Shown piece after piece: positions 43,422 through 53,650 of a stretch of DNA of 64,000 bases; position 1 is the first letter of the stretch; every line of letters starts with the position of its first letter. Source of the stretch: Thermus sp. 2.9 (GTDB taxonomy: Bacteria; Deinococcota; Deinococci; Deinococcales; Thermaceae); contig NZ_JTJB01000001.1 of assembly GCF_000794385.1 (NCBI RefSeq), positions 183,105 through 247,104 of the forward strand, in the 5' to 3' direction. The notes under the pieces were generated by a model that saw only the letters and a list, made by a program, of their open reading frames with translations, ran no database searches and was not told the DNA's origin. The position numbers and the translations under genes are program-made.

Positions 43422-44512
43422 GCCTCATGCCGACCCTGAAGGACTTCCGCCTCATCCCGTTCCGCATCCCCCTAAAGGCCCCCTTGCGCTGGGGCAAGGC
43501 CTCGGAGCTAGGGGCTTTGGAGCACGCCCTTTTGGAGGTGGAGCTTTCCGATGGCTCCCTGGGCCGGGCGGAGGTGGCCATAAGGCCCACCATCTACGGG
43601 GAGACCTTGGGAAGCGTGGAGGCCGGGCTTCGCTACCTCTGGCCTCGGCTTAAGGGCCTCGAGGCGGACGACCAGGAGGCCATCCGGGCCGTCTTGGAAG
43701 CCTTTCCCTTCAACTACGGCCTGAAAGGGGCCTTGGACACCGCCATCTGGGAGGCCTGGGCCCGGAGCGAGGGGGAGGAGCTCCACCAGGTCCTGAAGCC
43801 CGCCAAGCACCGGGTGCGGGTGGCCTACATCCTGGGCCTGGGAAAAGAGGAGGAGGTCCTGGAGGACGCCCGCATGGCCTACGGGGCGGGGGTTAGGGTC
43901 TTCAAGGTGAAGGTGGGGCGGGACCTAAAGGGGGACACGGCGCTTCTCACCCGCCTCAAGGAGGCCTTCCCCGACGTGGACCTCTACGCCGACGCCAACG
44001 AGGCCCTCGCCCCGGGGGAGGCGGAGCGCTACCTCGCCGCCTGGAAGGAGCTCGGCCTCCTCTACGTGGAAGAGCCCTTGCCCCGGGAGGAGGTGGAGGC
44101 GAGGAGGCGCCTTAGGGAAAGGAAGATCCTCCCCCTCATCGCCGACGATTCCGCCATGACCCCGAGGGACCTGCGGCGGGAACTCCTCTTGGACACCTTT
44201 GACGTCCTCAACCTCAAGCCCGCCCGCACCGGCATCACCTGGACCCTGGAGATGCTGGCCTTAGCCCGGGAGAAGGGCAAGCGGGCCATGGTGGGAAGCC
44301 AGGCGCAAAGCTCCTTTGGCGCCTACCAGTCCGCCCTCCTCGCCTTCCAACAGGGGGTGACAGAGCCCTCCGAGCTCGCCTTCCACCTGAAGGCGGAGGG
44401 CGGCTTCTTCCCCTTCCCCGCCTTCCGGGAGGGGTGGCTCTACTGGGATGACCTGGTGGAAGGCCGCTTTGACGAGGCGGCCTTCGCCCGGTACGCCCTA
44501 AAGGAGGTCTAG
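43418..44512 (+). CDS. Enolase-superfamily dipeptide epimerase / MLE-MR-like enzyme
   Basis: A 364-residue (beta/alpha)7-barrel enzyme. The catalytic and Mg ligands are visible in order: KVKVG (K at the second strand), YADANEAL (D), VEEPL (E), IADDSAM (D) and LNLKPARTG (K). This fits the muconate-lactonising subgroup, most likely L-Ala-D/L-Glu or a related dipeptide epimerase; o-succinylbenzoate synthase is the alternative. The two-lysine arrangement supports racemase/epimerase chemistry. Starts inside the P-loop gene's stop; converges on a HAD gene. Confidence 0.8.
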   Translation: MSLMPTLKDFRLIPFRIPLKAPLRWGKASELGALEHALLEVELSDGSLGRAEVAIRPTIYGETLGSVEAGLRYLWPRLKGLEADDQEAIRAVLEAFPFNYGLKGALDTAIWEAWARSEGEELHQVLKPAKHRVRVAYILGLGKEEEVLEDARMAYGAGVRVFKVKVGRDLKGDTALLTRLKEAFPDVDLYADANEALAPGEAERYLAAWKELGLLYVEEPLPREEVEARRRLRERKILPLIADDSAMTPRDLRRELLLDTFDVLNLKPARTGITWTLEMLALAREKGKRAMVGSQAQSSFGAYQSALLAFQQGVTEPSELAFHLKAEGGFFPFPAFREGWLYWDDLVEGRFDEAAFARYALKEV

Positions 44513-45124
44513 CGCCTCCTGGAAGTCCCGGAGCACCCCCTTGGCCCCCGCCTCCAGGAGGCTTTCCGCCCCATGCCCCGTGAGGAGGGCGTAGGTGGGG
44601 ATGCCAGCCCCTGCGGCGCTTTTTACCCCGGAAGGGGAGTCCTCAAAGGCGAGGGCTTCCTCCGGGGCCACCCCCAGGCGCTTTAGGGCCACCCGGTAGG
44701 GCAGGGGGTCGGGCTTGCCCCGGCCCACCTCCTCGGCGAGGACCAGGAGGGGCGGGCTTAGCCCGAGGGCCTTTAACACGTGGTGGGCGTTTTCCCGGGG
44801 AGCGTTGGTGACCACGCCCCAGGTGAGGCCTTTTTCCTCGGCCCTTTTCAGGAGCTCGTGGAGCCCGGGGGTGGGCTTTAGCCCCTGGGCGAGCTCCCGG
44901 AAGCGGGCCTCCTTGGCCGCGATGAGCCTCTGCGCCTCTTCTCCTTTTAAGCCCAGGAGATCTTCCACGATCTCCGGGTTGAGCCGGCCGGAGATGCGCT
45001 CGCGGTAAAAAGCAGGGTCCACGGCGAGGCCAAAGGGCCTAAGCGCCTCCTGCCAGGCCAAAAGGTGAAGGGGGTCGGTGTCCGCCAAGGTGCCGTCCAG
45101 GTCAAAGAGGAGGGCCTTAGGCAT
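44498..45124 (-). CDS. HAD hydrolase, beta-phosphoglucomutase-like
   Basis: A 208-residue HAD protein with motif I LLFDLDGTLADTDPLHLLAWQEAL (cap-1 class I), motif II TNAPRENAHHVL, motif III GKPDPLPY and motif IV FEDSPSGVKSA. The D-P-LH..AW cap region is typical of beta-phosphoglucomutase and sugar phosphatases (YcjU/GS1 type). ATG 45124 is chosen for MPKALLFDLDG; the frame opens earlier without homology. It overlaps the MFS gene by 8 bases. Confidence 0.87.
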   Translation of the reverse strand: MPKALLFDLDGTLADTDPLHLLAWQEALRPFGLAVDPAFYRERISGRLNPEIVEDLLGLKGEEAQRLIAAKEARFRELAQGLKPTPGLHELLKRAEEKGLTWGVVTNAPRENAHHVLKALGLSPPLLVLAEEVGRGKPDPLPYRVALKRLGVAPEEALAFEDSPSGVKSAAGAGIPTYALLTGHGAESLLEAGAKGVLRDFQEALDLL

Positions 45125-46166
45125 GGGCTTCCCTCCGCGCCAAGCCCTGAAGGAGGAGGAAAATCGCCCCCGCCAGGGCCAAAAGCCCAAGGGGAATCCC
45201 CCCTTGGGGCAAAAGGGCGAAGAGGGCGGGGATCAGGGTGCTCCCCGCCGCCCCCGCGTACATGAGCCCCCCCAGGGCCTTGTGCCCAAAGCGGGCCTGC
45301 ACCAGGGCGAAGAGGGTGGAGAAGAGGGGCCCGAGGAGGAAGCCCGTCAGGGGAAAGAGGAGGGCGGTGGGGGGGAGGAGGTTGAGGGCGAGAAGCCCCA
45401 TCACCCCCAGGAGGAGGGCTTGGAGGGAAAAAAGGGGCCTTTGCGCCACCCGCTTCGCCAGGGCGAGCCTTCCCAGGGCCAAAAAGAACCAGTAGAGGGA
45501 AAGGAGCAAGCCCCCCAGGGCGGTGGGGTGGCCTAAGGCCTCCAACCAGACCCGGTTCCAGGTGGCCAAGGAGCCCTCTAGCCCGGTGTACAGGGCCACG
45601 GCCAGGAGGAAGGGCCAAAGCCTTCCCGAGGCCTCCCCGGAGGCGCGGGCCACCTTGGGGGCCTCCCAGACCAAAAGGGCGGCGAAGAGGGCGAGGAGCC
45701 CCGCCAGGGCGAAGAAGAGGCCATAGGGCAGGAAGGTAAGGGCGAAGGGGGTCGCCACCGCTCCTAGGCCGAAGGCCACGTTCACCCGGTTTAAAAGCTC
45801 CACCCGCCTTTCTGGGAAGAGCTCCCCCACGAGGCTATTGCCGTGGACGTTCATCGTCCCTTCCCCGAGGCCCAGGAAGAAGGCCAGGGCCACCACCCAG
45901 GGAAAGCCCGGGGCGAAGGCCACGCCGAAAAGGGCGAGCCCCACCAGGAGGAGGGCTCCCGGGAAAAGGGGGTGGCGCCTTTCCCCTTGCGCCAGGCGCA
46001 CCCCCAGGAGGAGGCCCACGAGGAGGGCGGTGAAGAAGAGGGAAACCTCTTCGCCCACCCCGTACCGGGCCCGCCAGAGGGGCAAGGCCGCCCCCGGCAG
46101 GGCCACGATGACCCCCACCAGGAAAAGGGCGAGGAAGGAGCCCCAGAAAAAGCGCACGTCCGCCAT
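45117..46166 (-). CDS. Major facilitator superfamily transporter
   Basis: A 349-residue membrane protein with about 12 hydrophobic helices. The first begins RFFWGSFLALFLVGVIVALPGAALPLW. A central cytoplasmic loop (VWEAPKVARASGEASG) separates the two six-helix halves. It resembles FucP/YfkF-like sugar or drug MFS members, but the substrate cannot be read. ATG 46166 follows a GGGGGAGA site. Transcribed toward the HAD gene, away from ygfZ. Confidence 0.85.
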   Translation of the reverse strand: MADVRFFWGSFLALFLVGVIVALPGAALPLWRARYGVGEEVSLFFTALLVGLLLGVRLAQGERRHPLFPGALLLVGLALFGVAFAPGFPWVVALAFFLGLGEGTMNVHGNSLVGELFPERRVELLNRVNVAFGLGAVATPFALTFLPYGLFFALAGLLALFAALLVWEAPKVARASGEASGRLWPFLLAVALYTGLEGSLATWNRVWLEALGHPTALGGLLLSLYWFFLALGRLALAKRVAQRPLFSLQALLLGVMGLLALNLLPPTALLFPLTGFLLGPLFSTLFALVQARFGHKALGGLMYAGAAGSTLIPALFALLPQGGIPLGLLALAGAIFLLLQGLARREAHA

Positions 46167-46191
46167 TCTCCCCCTTCCTGACCCTTTGGTC

Positions 46192-46199
46192 AATAATGG
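46192..46199. promoter_or_regulatory. Overlapping -10 elements between the MFS gene and ygfZ
   Basis: CAATAATGG contains AATAAT on the plus strand (46192-46197, 7 bases before ATG 46205) and CATTAT on the minus strand (46194-46199, driving the MFS gene through a leader of about 20 bases). Same geometry as at 36202-36209. Confidence 0.45.
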
Positions 46200-46204
46200 A
46201 AGGC

Positions 46205-46981
46205 ATGGAGGCCCTCTTGGCCCAGGCCCTTTCGGGGGAAGGCTTCTTCGCCTTCCCGGGTGTGCTTTTGGTGCGGGGGCCGGACGCCTTTTCCTTCCTC
46301 CAGGGGCAGTGCACCCGCGACCTGAGGCGGCTTTCCGGGCCCATGGGGGCCCTCTTCCTCAACCACAAGGGGCAGATAGAGGAGGCGGCGACCCTGTTCC
46401 CCCACGCGGAGGGCTACCTCCTTGCGCCTTGGGGTAGCCTCGAGGGCCTTTCGCAACGGCTCAAGCGCTACATTGTCTTTGACCAGGTGGAGCTTTTGGC
46501 GCTTCCCCTTTACCGCTTGGTCCACGCCGACGGGCGGGAGGCCATTGGGGAAAGCGCCGAGGGCGCTTGGCCCCTGGCGCTTTACCCCCTTTACACCCTG
46601 CTCAAGGGCCTTCCCCTCCTCTCCGATATCCGGGGGGAGCTACCCCAGAGCGTGGGCCTCCTCTCCCTGGTGGACTACGGCAAGGGGTGCTACGTGGGCC
46701 AGGAGATCATGGCCCGCACCGAGGGCAAGGCGGTGCCCTACCGCCTGGTGGGCCTAAGGGCCCTGGCCTCGGGGGAGGCGCCGGCGGAGCTCTCCTGGGC
46801 GGGGAAGCGGGTGGGGGAGCTCAAGCGCCTCGAGGCCACCCCCTTTGGCCCCTTGGGCCTCGGGGTGGTGCGGCAGGAGGTGCCCTTCGGGGCCGAGGTG
46901 GAAGGGGGCGGGGGGCGGTACCGCCTCGTCCCCCTTCCCTTTGAGGAGGCGACGTGGAGCGGGCAGAGATCATCGGGGTAG
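46205..46981 (+). CDS. ygfZ: Folate-binding tRNA-modifying protein YgfZ-like (GcvT family)
   Basis: A 258-residue protein of the GcvT-like fold. The diagnostic motif [13 protein letters not shown] (K-G-C-Y-x-G-Q-E) is present. YgfZ/IBA57 proteins support Fe-S enzymes such as MiaB using tetrahydrofolate. Two ATGs compete, 46196 and 46205; I prefer 46205 because an AATAAT -10 ends 7 bases earlier, matching the leaderless genes nearby, and 46196 lies inside that -10. It overlaps cinA by 28 bases. Confidence 0.87.
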   Translation: MEALLAQALSGEGFFAFPGVLLVRGPDAFSFLQGQCTRDLRRLSGPMGALFLNHKGQIEEAATLFPHAEGYLLAPWGSLEGLSQRLKRYIVFDQVELLALPLYRLVHADGREAIGESAEGAWPLALYPLYTLLKGLPLLSDIRGELPQSVGLLSLVDYGKGCYVGQEIMARTEGKAVPYRLVGLRALASGEAPAELSWAGKRVGELKRLEATPFGPLGLGVVRQEVPFGAEVEGGGGRYRLVPLPFEEATWSGQRSSG

Positions 46982-48138
46982 GCACGGAGCTCCTTTACGG
47001 GGAGACCCTGGACACCAACACGGCGGAGATCGCAAGGAGCCTCAAGCCCTTCGCCCTCAAGGTGGAAAGGACCCTCAGGGTGGCGGACGAGCCCGAGCCC
47101 TTGGCCCGGGAGGTGCGGGCCGCCTGGGAGCGGGCCCGGCTTGTGGTGCTCTCCGGGGGGCTCGGACCCACCCCGGACGACGTGACCCGGGAGGCGGTGG
47201 CCTTGGCCCTGGGGGAGCCCCTAGGCCTGGACGAGGCGGTCTTGGCGGAGATTGAGGCCCTCTTCCGCGCCCGGGGGCGGGCCATGCCCGAGGCCAACCG
47301 CAAGCAGGCCCTGAAGATCCCCTCCGCCACCTGGCTCAAAAACCCCGTGGGCACCGCACCCGGCTGGTGGGTGCGCAAGGAGGGCAAGGACCTCGTCCTC
47401 CTCCCCGGGCCGCCCCCCGAGTGGCGGCCCATGTGGCAAGAGGTGCTTCCCCGGCTCGCCCTTCCCCAAAGGCCCTACGCCGAGCGGGTCTTCAAGACCT
47501 GGGGCATCGGGGAGTCGGAGATCGTGGAGCGGCTTGGGGAGCTTTTCCTCCGGGAGGAGGAGGTGGAGGTGGGCACCTACCCCAAGCCCCACGGGGTGGA
47601 GGTGGTGGTGCGGGGCCGGGAGGACCGGGTGGCGGAGCTTTCGGAAAGGATTAAGAAAAAACTTCTCCGGGAGATCTGGGGCGAAGGGGACTTGACCCTG
47701 GCCGAGGCGGTAAAGAGGCGGATGGAGCTGGAAGGGGCCACCCTGGCCACCATGGAAAGCCTCACCGGGGGGCTTTTGGGGGCGGAGATCACCCGGGTGC
47801 CGGGGGCGAGCCGCTTCTACCTCGGGGGCGTGGTATCCTATTCCGTAGGGGCCAAGGCCCGCTTCGGTGTGCCCGAGGAGCTCCTCGCCAAAACGGTTTC
47901 CGCCGAGACGGCCAAGGCCATGGCGGAAGCCGCAAGATCCCTTTTCGGCGCCACCTACGCCCTGGCCACCACGGGGGTGGCGGGGCCCGAGCCCCTCGAG
48001 GGCGAGCCCGTGGGCACGGTTTACGTGGCCCTGGCGGGGCCCACGGGGACGGAGGCCAGGCGCTACCGCTTTCCCGGGGATCGGGAGGCGGTGCGGTTAA
48101 GGAGCGTGTACGCCGCCTTGGCCCTTCTGGTGACATGA
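46954..48138 (+). CDS. cinA: CinA: ADP-ribose pyrophosphatase and NMN deamidase family protein
   Basis: A 394-residue protein with an N-terminal COG1058/MoCF domain ([40 protein letters not shown]) and a C-terminal CinA deamidase domain ([43 protein letters not shown]). The T. thermophilus enzyme is known to hydrolyse ADP-ribose and to deamidate NMN. Position directly before recA is conserved in Deinococcus-Thermus and many Gram-positives (competence-inducible cinA). GTG 46954 lies inside ygfZ. Confidence 0.94.
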   Translation: MERAEIIGVGTELLYGETLDTNTAEIARSLKPFALKVERTLRVADEPEPLAREVRAAWERARLVVLSGGLGPTPDDVTREAVALALGEPLGLDEAVLAEIEALFRARGRAMPEANRKQALKIPSATWLKNPVGTAPGWWVRKEGKDLVLLPGPPPEWRPMWQEVLPRLALPQRPYAERVFKTWGIGESEIVERLGELFLREEEVEVGTYPKPHGVEVVVRGREDRVAELSERIKKKLLREIWGEGDLTLAEAVKRRMELEGATLATMESLTGGLLGAEITRVPGASRFYLGGVVSYSVGAKARFGVPEELLAKTVSAETAKAMAEAARSLFGATYALATTGVAGPEPLEGEPVGTVYVALAGPTGTEARRYRFPGDREAVRLRSVYAALALLVT

Positions 48139-48678
48139 GGCTTTTCTACGCGGTTTTTCTCCCTGAGGACGTGCGGCGGGCCCTGGTGGAGGCCCAAGGC
48201 AAGGTTTCCCGCTACAAAGGCTGGAAGGAGGTGGCGCCCCACCAGCTCCACCTCACCCTCCTCTTCCTGGGGGAAAGGCCGGAGGAGGAGCTGGAGGACC
48301 TCGTGGCCCTGGGCCACCGCCTGGGGCGCCGGCAGGCCCCCTTCCCCGCCCGCATCCGGGGCACGGGCTACTTCCCCAACGAGGGAACCCCCCGGGTCTG
48401 GTTCGCCAAGGCGGAAGGGGAAGGGTTTTCCCTCCTGGCCGAGGCCCTTAGGGCGGGGGTGGTGGAGGCCTTGGGGGAGGAGGCCCTGAGGGCGGGGGGG
48501 GATAAGCCCTTCAAGCCCCACATCACCCTGGCCCGGCGCAAGGCCCCTGCCCCCAGGGTGCCCCCGGTGGTCTTCGGCCTGGAGTGGCCGGTGACGGAGT
48601 TCGCCCTGGTGCGCTCGGAGCTCAGGCCCAAAGGGCCCGTCTACACCATTTTGGAAAAATTTCCCCTGCGAGGTGAGC

Positions 48679-49697
<1,019 letters not shown>

Positions 49698-49701
<4 letters not shown>

Positions 49702-51422
49702 GCCTTCTGGACCTGGTGCTCTTGGCCCTGGTCCTCCTCCTCTCCGCGGCCCTTTTCCTAAGGCGCAAGGGCGAGGATCGCGCGGGGGAGGAGGCGAAGG
49801 CGGTCCTGGACGCCGCCAGGGAGGAGGCGAAGGCGGCCTTGGAGGCCGCCCGCAAGGAGGCCAAGGAGATCCTCGAGGCGGCCCGGCACGAGGCCAAGGC
49901 CCTAAGGGAGGAGGCGGAGGCCCGGGCCAAGGCCCTGAAGGCGGAGCTGGAGGCCGAGCTCCAGCGCCGGACGGAGGCGCATGAGCTGGAGGCGAAAAAG
50001 CGCTTCGCCGAGGCGGAGGAGCGCCTCAAGGCCGAGCGGGAGGAGCTCAAGGCGGAAAGGGAGCGGCTCCGCTCCTTGCAGGAGGAGCTCAAGGCGGAAC
50101 GGGAGCGCCTCAAGGAGGAAAGGGAGGAGCTTCGCCGGGAGGCGGAGAGGCTTTCCAAGCGGGGCGAGGCCTTGGACGCCCGGGCCCTGAAGCTGGACGC
50201 CCTGGAGGAGGCCCTCTCGCAAAAGGAAGCGGCCCTCAAGGCCAAGGAGGCGGGGCTTTCCGAGCGGGAGAAGGAAATAGAGAAAAGGCTTTACCAGGTG
50301 GCGGGCCTTTCCCCTGAGGAGGCGCGCAGGCTCATCCTGGAAAAGCTGGACCAGGAGCTGGAGGAGGAAAAGGCCCAAAGGGTGAGGGCCGCTTTGGAGA
50401 AGGTCCGCCTCGAGGCCCGGCGGGAGGCGCAGAAGATCCTGGCCCAGGCCATGCAGCGCCAGGCCTCGGAAACCGCCGCCCAGCTCGCGGTTTCCGTGGT
50501 CCCCATCCCCTCCGACGCCATGAAGGGCCGGATCATCGGCCGGGAGGGGCGGAACATCCGCACCTTTGAGGCCCTCACGGGGGTGGACCTCATCATTGAC
50601 GACACCCCGGAGGCGGTCCTCCTCTCCTCCTTCAACCCCGTGCGGCGGGAGATCGCCCGCATGGCCCTGGAGGAGCTCTTAAAGGACGGGCGCATCCACC
50701 CAAGCCGCATTGAGGAGGTGGTGGAGAAGGCCAAGCAGGAGATGAAGACCTTCATCTACGAAAGGGGGGAGGAGGCGGCCCTCGAGGCCGGGGTGGTGGG
50801 GCTCAAGCCCGGCCTCATCCAGCTTTTGGGCAGGCTCCACTTCCGCTCCAGCTACGGCCAAAACGTCCTCAAGCACTCCGTGCAGGTGGCCCACCTGGCG
50901 GGGATCATGGCGGCGGAGCTCGGCCTGGACGCCGCCTTGGCCAAGCGGGCAGGGCTTCTCCACGACATCGGCAAGAGCGTGGACCGGGAGGTGGAAGGGA
51001 GCCACGTGGAGATCGGCATCGCCCTGGCCCGGCGCTTCGGGGAGCCCAAGGAGGTCCTTGACGCCATCGCCCACCACCACGACCCGGAGAACGCCGAAAC
51101 CACCTACGCCGTCTTGGTGGCCGCCGCCGACGCCCTCTCCGCCGCCAGGCCGGGGGCCCGGCGGGAAAGCCTGGAGGAGTACCTGCAGCGCCTCGAGGCC
51201 CTGGAGCGCATCGCCCTCTCCTTCCCCGGGGTGGAGACCGCCTTCGCCGTGCAGGCGGGAAGGGAGGTGCGGGTCATCGTCAAGCCGGACAAGATCACCG
51301 ACGCCAAAGCGGTGCTCCTCGCTCGGGAGATCGCCAGCCGCATTGAGCGGGAGATGAACTACCCAGGGCAGGTCCAGGTGACCGTGGTGCGGGAAAGCCG
51401 GGCGGTGGAGTACGCCAGGTGA
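49698..51422 (+). CDS. rny: Ribonuclease Y
   Basis: A 574-residue membrane-tethered endoribonuclease initiating mRNA decay. In order: an N-terminal TM helix (2-20), a long charged coiled coil rich in Glu/Ala/Lys/Arg (about 25-265), a KH domain ([26 protein letters not shown]), and an HD domain ([12 protein letters not shown]... [21 protein letters not shown]). It overlaps the recA stop by 4 bases, so recA and rny are coupled. Confidence 0.96.
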
Positions 51423-51424
51423 GC

Positions 51425-51430
51425 TAGAAT
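51425..51430 (+). promoter_or_regulatory. -10 element of mreB
   Basis: TAGAAT, 8 bases before the mreB ATG at 51439. The start point would lie about 1-2 bases upstream of ATG, giving almost no leader. Confidence 0.5.
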
Positions 51431-51438
51431 AGGGCGAT

Positions 51439-52470
51439 ATGCTTCGGGGCGAGGACATCGGGATTGACCTGGGGACGGCCAGCGTCCTCATCTACGTGCG
51501 GGGGAAGGGGATCGTCCTCCGCGAGCCCTCGGTGATCGCCGTGGTGCAAGGGAAGCGGGAGGTGAAGGCGGTGGGGGCGGAGGCCTACCGCATGCTCGGG
51601 CGCACCCCCGGCAACATCGTGGCCGTGCGCCCCCTAAAGGACGGGGTGATTGCCGACTACGCCCTCACGGAGAGGATGCTCCTTCTCTTCCTGCAGAAGG
51701 TGCTTTCCCCCATGAGCCGCTTCTTCAAGCCCCGGGTCATGGTGGGGGTACCTTCTGGGGTCACGGACGTGGAGCGGCGGGCGGTGGTCCAGGCGGTCTC
51801 CGCCTTGGCGCAGAAGGTCTACCTCATTGAGGAGCCCTTGGCGGCGGCCATCGGGGCGGGCATCAACGTGGCCGAGCCCACGGGGAGCATGGTGGTGGAC
51901 ATCGGGGGCGGCTCCACCGACATCGCCGTCATCTCCTTGGGGGGGATTGTCCGCTCGGAAAGCCTCCGCATCGCCGGGAACGAGATGGACCAGGCCATCA
52001 TCCGCCACATTCGCCAGAAGTACAACCTCCTCATCGGCGAGCGCACCGCCGAGGAGCTCAAGATCCAGCTCGGCCGGGCCAAGCTCCTGCCCGGGGAGGA
52101 GAAGGAGGTGGCGGAGGTCCGGGGGCGGGACCTCATCACGGGCCTTCCCCGCACCGCGGAGATCCCGGCGGAGGACGTGGCCGAGGCCCTCAAGGAGCCC
52201 TTGGAGAAGATCTTCCAGGGGGTGAAGGGGGTGTTGGAGACCACGCCCCCCGAGCTGGCCTCGGACATCTACGAGCGGGGCATCCTCCTCACCGGGGGCG
52301 GGGCGCTCCTCAAGAACCTGGACGTGGCCTTGCAGGAGGCCACGGGGGTGCCGGTGGTGGTGGCGGAAAACCCCATTGAGGCCGTGGCCTTGGGCACGGG
52401 GAAGGCCTTGGAGATGCTCCACGTCCTCGAGGACACCATCCTCTCCTCCGACGACGTCCTCAGGAGGTGA
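51439..52470 (+). CDS. mreB: Rod shape-determining actin homologue MreB
   Basis: A 343-residue actin-fold ATPase that directs lateral wall synthesis in rod-shaped cells. It has phosphate-1 DIGIDLGTASVLIY, connect-1 LPLKDGVIADYALTERML region (VRPLKDGVIADY), phosphate-2 VVDIGGGSTDIAVIS and adenosine ILLTGGGALLKNLD motifs. No mreC/mreD follows; fabZ does. Its own -10 is at 51425. Confidence 0.96.
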   Translation: MLRGEDIGIDLGTASVLIYVRGKGIVLREPSVIAVVQGKREVKAVGAEAYRMLGRTPGNIVAVRPLKDGVIADYALTERMLLLFLQKVLSPMSRFFKPRVMVGVPSGVTDVERRAVVQAVSALAQKVYLIEEPLAAAIGAGINVAEPTGSMVVDIGGGSTDIAVISLGGIVRSESLRIAGNEMDQAIIRHIRQKYNLLIGERTAEELKIQLGRAKLLPGEEKEVAEVRGRDLITGLPRTAEIPAEDVAEALKEPLEKIFQGVKGVLETTPPELASDIYERGILLTGGGALLKNLDVALQEATGVPVVVAENPIEAVALGTGKALEMLHVLEDTILSSDDVLRR

Positions 52471-52901
52471 GGCCGTTGGACATCCAGGAGATCCTCAAGC
52501 TCCTCCCCCACCGCTACCCCTTCCTCCTGGTGGACCGGGTGTTGGAGGCGGACGAAAAGCGCTTCCGCGCCCTGAAGAACGTGACCTTCAACGAGCCTCA
52601 CTTCCAGGGGCACTTCCCCGGCTACCCCATCATGCCGGGGGTGCTTCTCCTCGAGGCCATGGCCCAGGCGGCGGTGGGCACCATCGCCCGCCAGCCCGGC
52701 TTCAAGCCCGGGGGGCTCGTCTTCCTGGTGGGGGTGGAGGAGGCCCGCTTTAAAAAGCCCGTGGTGCCGGGGGACACCCTCATCCTGGAAGGGGAGCTCC
52801 TCCTGTTCCGCCGGGGCCTGGGCAAGGTGGCGGTGAAGGCTTTGGTGGAAGGGGAGGAGCGGGCGAGCGCCACCTTGAGCTTCGCCGTGCGGGAGGGGTG
52901 A
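52467..52901 (+). CDS. fabZ: 3-hydroxyacyl-ACP dehydratase FabZ
   Basis: A 144-residue hot-dog dehydratase of fatty-acid elongation, acting on (3R)-hydroxyacyl-ACP. The catalytic His is in HFQGHFPGYPIMPGVLLLEAMAQ, with the Glu in the following helix. GTG 52467 overlaps the mreB stop; MRPLDIQEILKLLPHRYPFLLVDRV is the family start. Pairing with mreB ties membrane lipid supply to shape determination at the operon level. Confidence 0.95.
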   Translation: MRPLDIQEILKLLPHRYPFLLVDRVLEADEKRFRALKNVTFNEPHFQGHFPGYPIMPGVLLLEAMAQAAVGTIARQPGFKPGGLVFLVGVEEARFKKPVVPGDTLILEGELLLFRRGLGKVAVKALVEGEERASATLSFAVREG

Positions 52902-53536
52902 TGGACCTTTCCGCCTACCTCAAGCGGGCCCGGGGCGGGCGGGTGGTGCGCACGGCCTTCTTGGACCTGGAGGACCAGGCCCTCCTGGAGGCCCAGGCGA
53001 AGGCGGAGGGGCTCAAGGTGGCCTTCTTCGGCGGCTTTCCCCTGGCGGAGCGGAAGGTGGCCGTCCTCTACCCCCCCGAGGTGCCCGGCGTTTCGGACCC
53101 GGTGGAGGTCTACGTCCTGGAGAAGGAGCCCCCGGACCTGGGGGAGGCCATGGGAGACGTGGAGGCCTGGGAGGAAGGGTACTTGGTGGCCCTCCTGCCC
53201 GAGGGGAAAAAGGCCCTCCTGGAGGCGGGCTACGCCTTGCACCCCGCCCCCGAGGCCGCCTTCAAGGCCAGCAAGGGGGTGCGCACCTTGGTGGTGCCTT
53301 CCCTAAGGGTGGACGCTCTCGGGGCCAAGGGCTTCGGGGTTTCCCGGAGCTACTTCGTCCAGGGGGTGAAAGCGGGCAAGGTGCGCCTAAGGGGTAAGGT
53401 GGCCTCCCCCAAGGACGAGGTGCGTCCCGGGGACACCCTTCTGGCGGAGGGCCTAGGAAGCCTTAGGCTCCTGGAGGTCTTGGGCTCCACCCGCCGGGGC
53501 AACTTCAAGGTGCGGGTGGAGGTGGAGAAGGGTTAG
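52901..53536 (+). CDS. YlmH-like S4-domain RNA-binding protein
   Basis: A 211-residue protein with a YlmH-type N-terminal domain (FGGFPLAERKVAVLYPPEV...) and a C-terminal S4 domain (VDALGAKGFGVSRSYFVQGVKAGKVRLRGKVASPKDEVRPGDTLL). YlmH proteins bind RNA and, in Bacillus, rescue stalled ribosomes carrying peptidyl-tRNA. ATG 52901 overlaps the fabZ stop with GGAGG four bases upstream. Last gene of the mreB-fabZ run, followed by a strong hairpin. Confidence 0.8.
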   Translation: MDLSAYLKRARGGRVVRTAFLDLEDQALLEAQAKAEGLKVAFFGGFPLAERKVAVLYPPEVPGVSDPVEVYVLEKEPPDLGEAMGDVEAWEEGYLVALLPEGKKALLEAGYALHPAPEAAFKASKGVRTLVVPSLRVDALGAKGFGVSRSYFVQGVKAGKVRLRGKVASPKDEVRPGDTLLAEGLGSLRLLEVLGSTRRGNFKVRVEVEKG

Positions 53537-53550
53537 GCGTCCTCGTTTGG

Positions 53551-53577
53551 GTGGGGGGGAAGTGTGAGCCCCCCCAC
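53551..53577 (+). terminator. GC-only hairpin after the mreB-fabZ-S4 operon
   Basis: Perfect 9-base stem GTGGGGGGG (53551-53559) and CCCCCCCAC (53569-53577) with a 9-base loop AAGTGTGAG. There is no downstream T-run (TTGCC follows), so intrinsic termination is uncertain, but the position fits. The TTG of the nrdJ -35 begins one base later. Confidence 0.55.
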
Positions 53578-53650
53578 TTGCCACGAAGACTCAAGGAGTA
53601 GTAGCATTCAGGCCGTAAGCCCCAAGATATGGGGGGATTTAGGAGGGGTT
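53578..53650 (+). promoter_or_regulatory. nrdJ promoter and leader
   Basis: TTGCCA (53578-53583) and TAGCAT (53602-53607) with an 18-base spacer. The predicted leader of about 37 bases contains GCCCC-AAGATAT-GGGG, a small hairpin that could occlude the AGGAGG ribosome site (53641-53646). I do not see cobalamin-riboswitch or NrdR-box consensus sequences. Confidence 0.5.

Noticed and set aside
53537..53650. Cobalamin riboswitch upstream of the B12-dependent nrdJ
   Set aside because: The 114-base region lacks the B12-box consensus and the multi-helix core; only two small hairpins are visible.
53537..53650. NrdR-box pair upstream of nrdJ
   Set aside because: No two copies of the acaCwAtATaTwGtgt-like consensus at the expected spacing.
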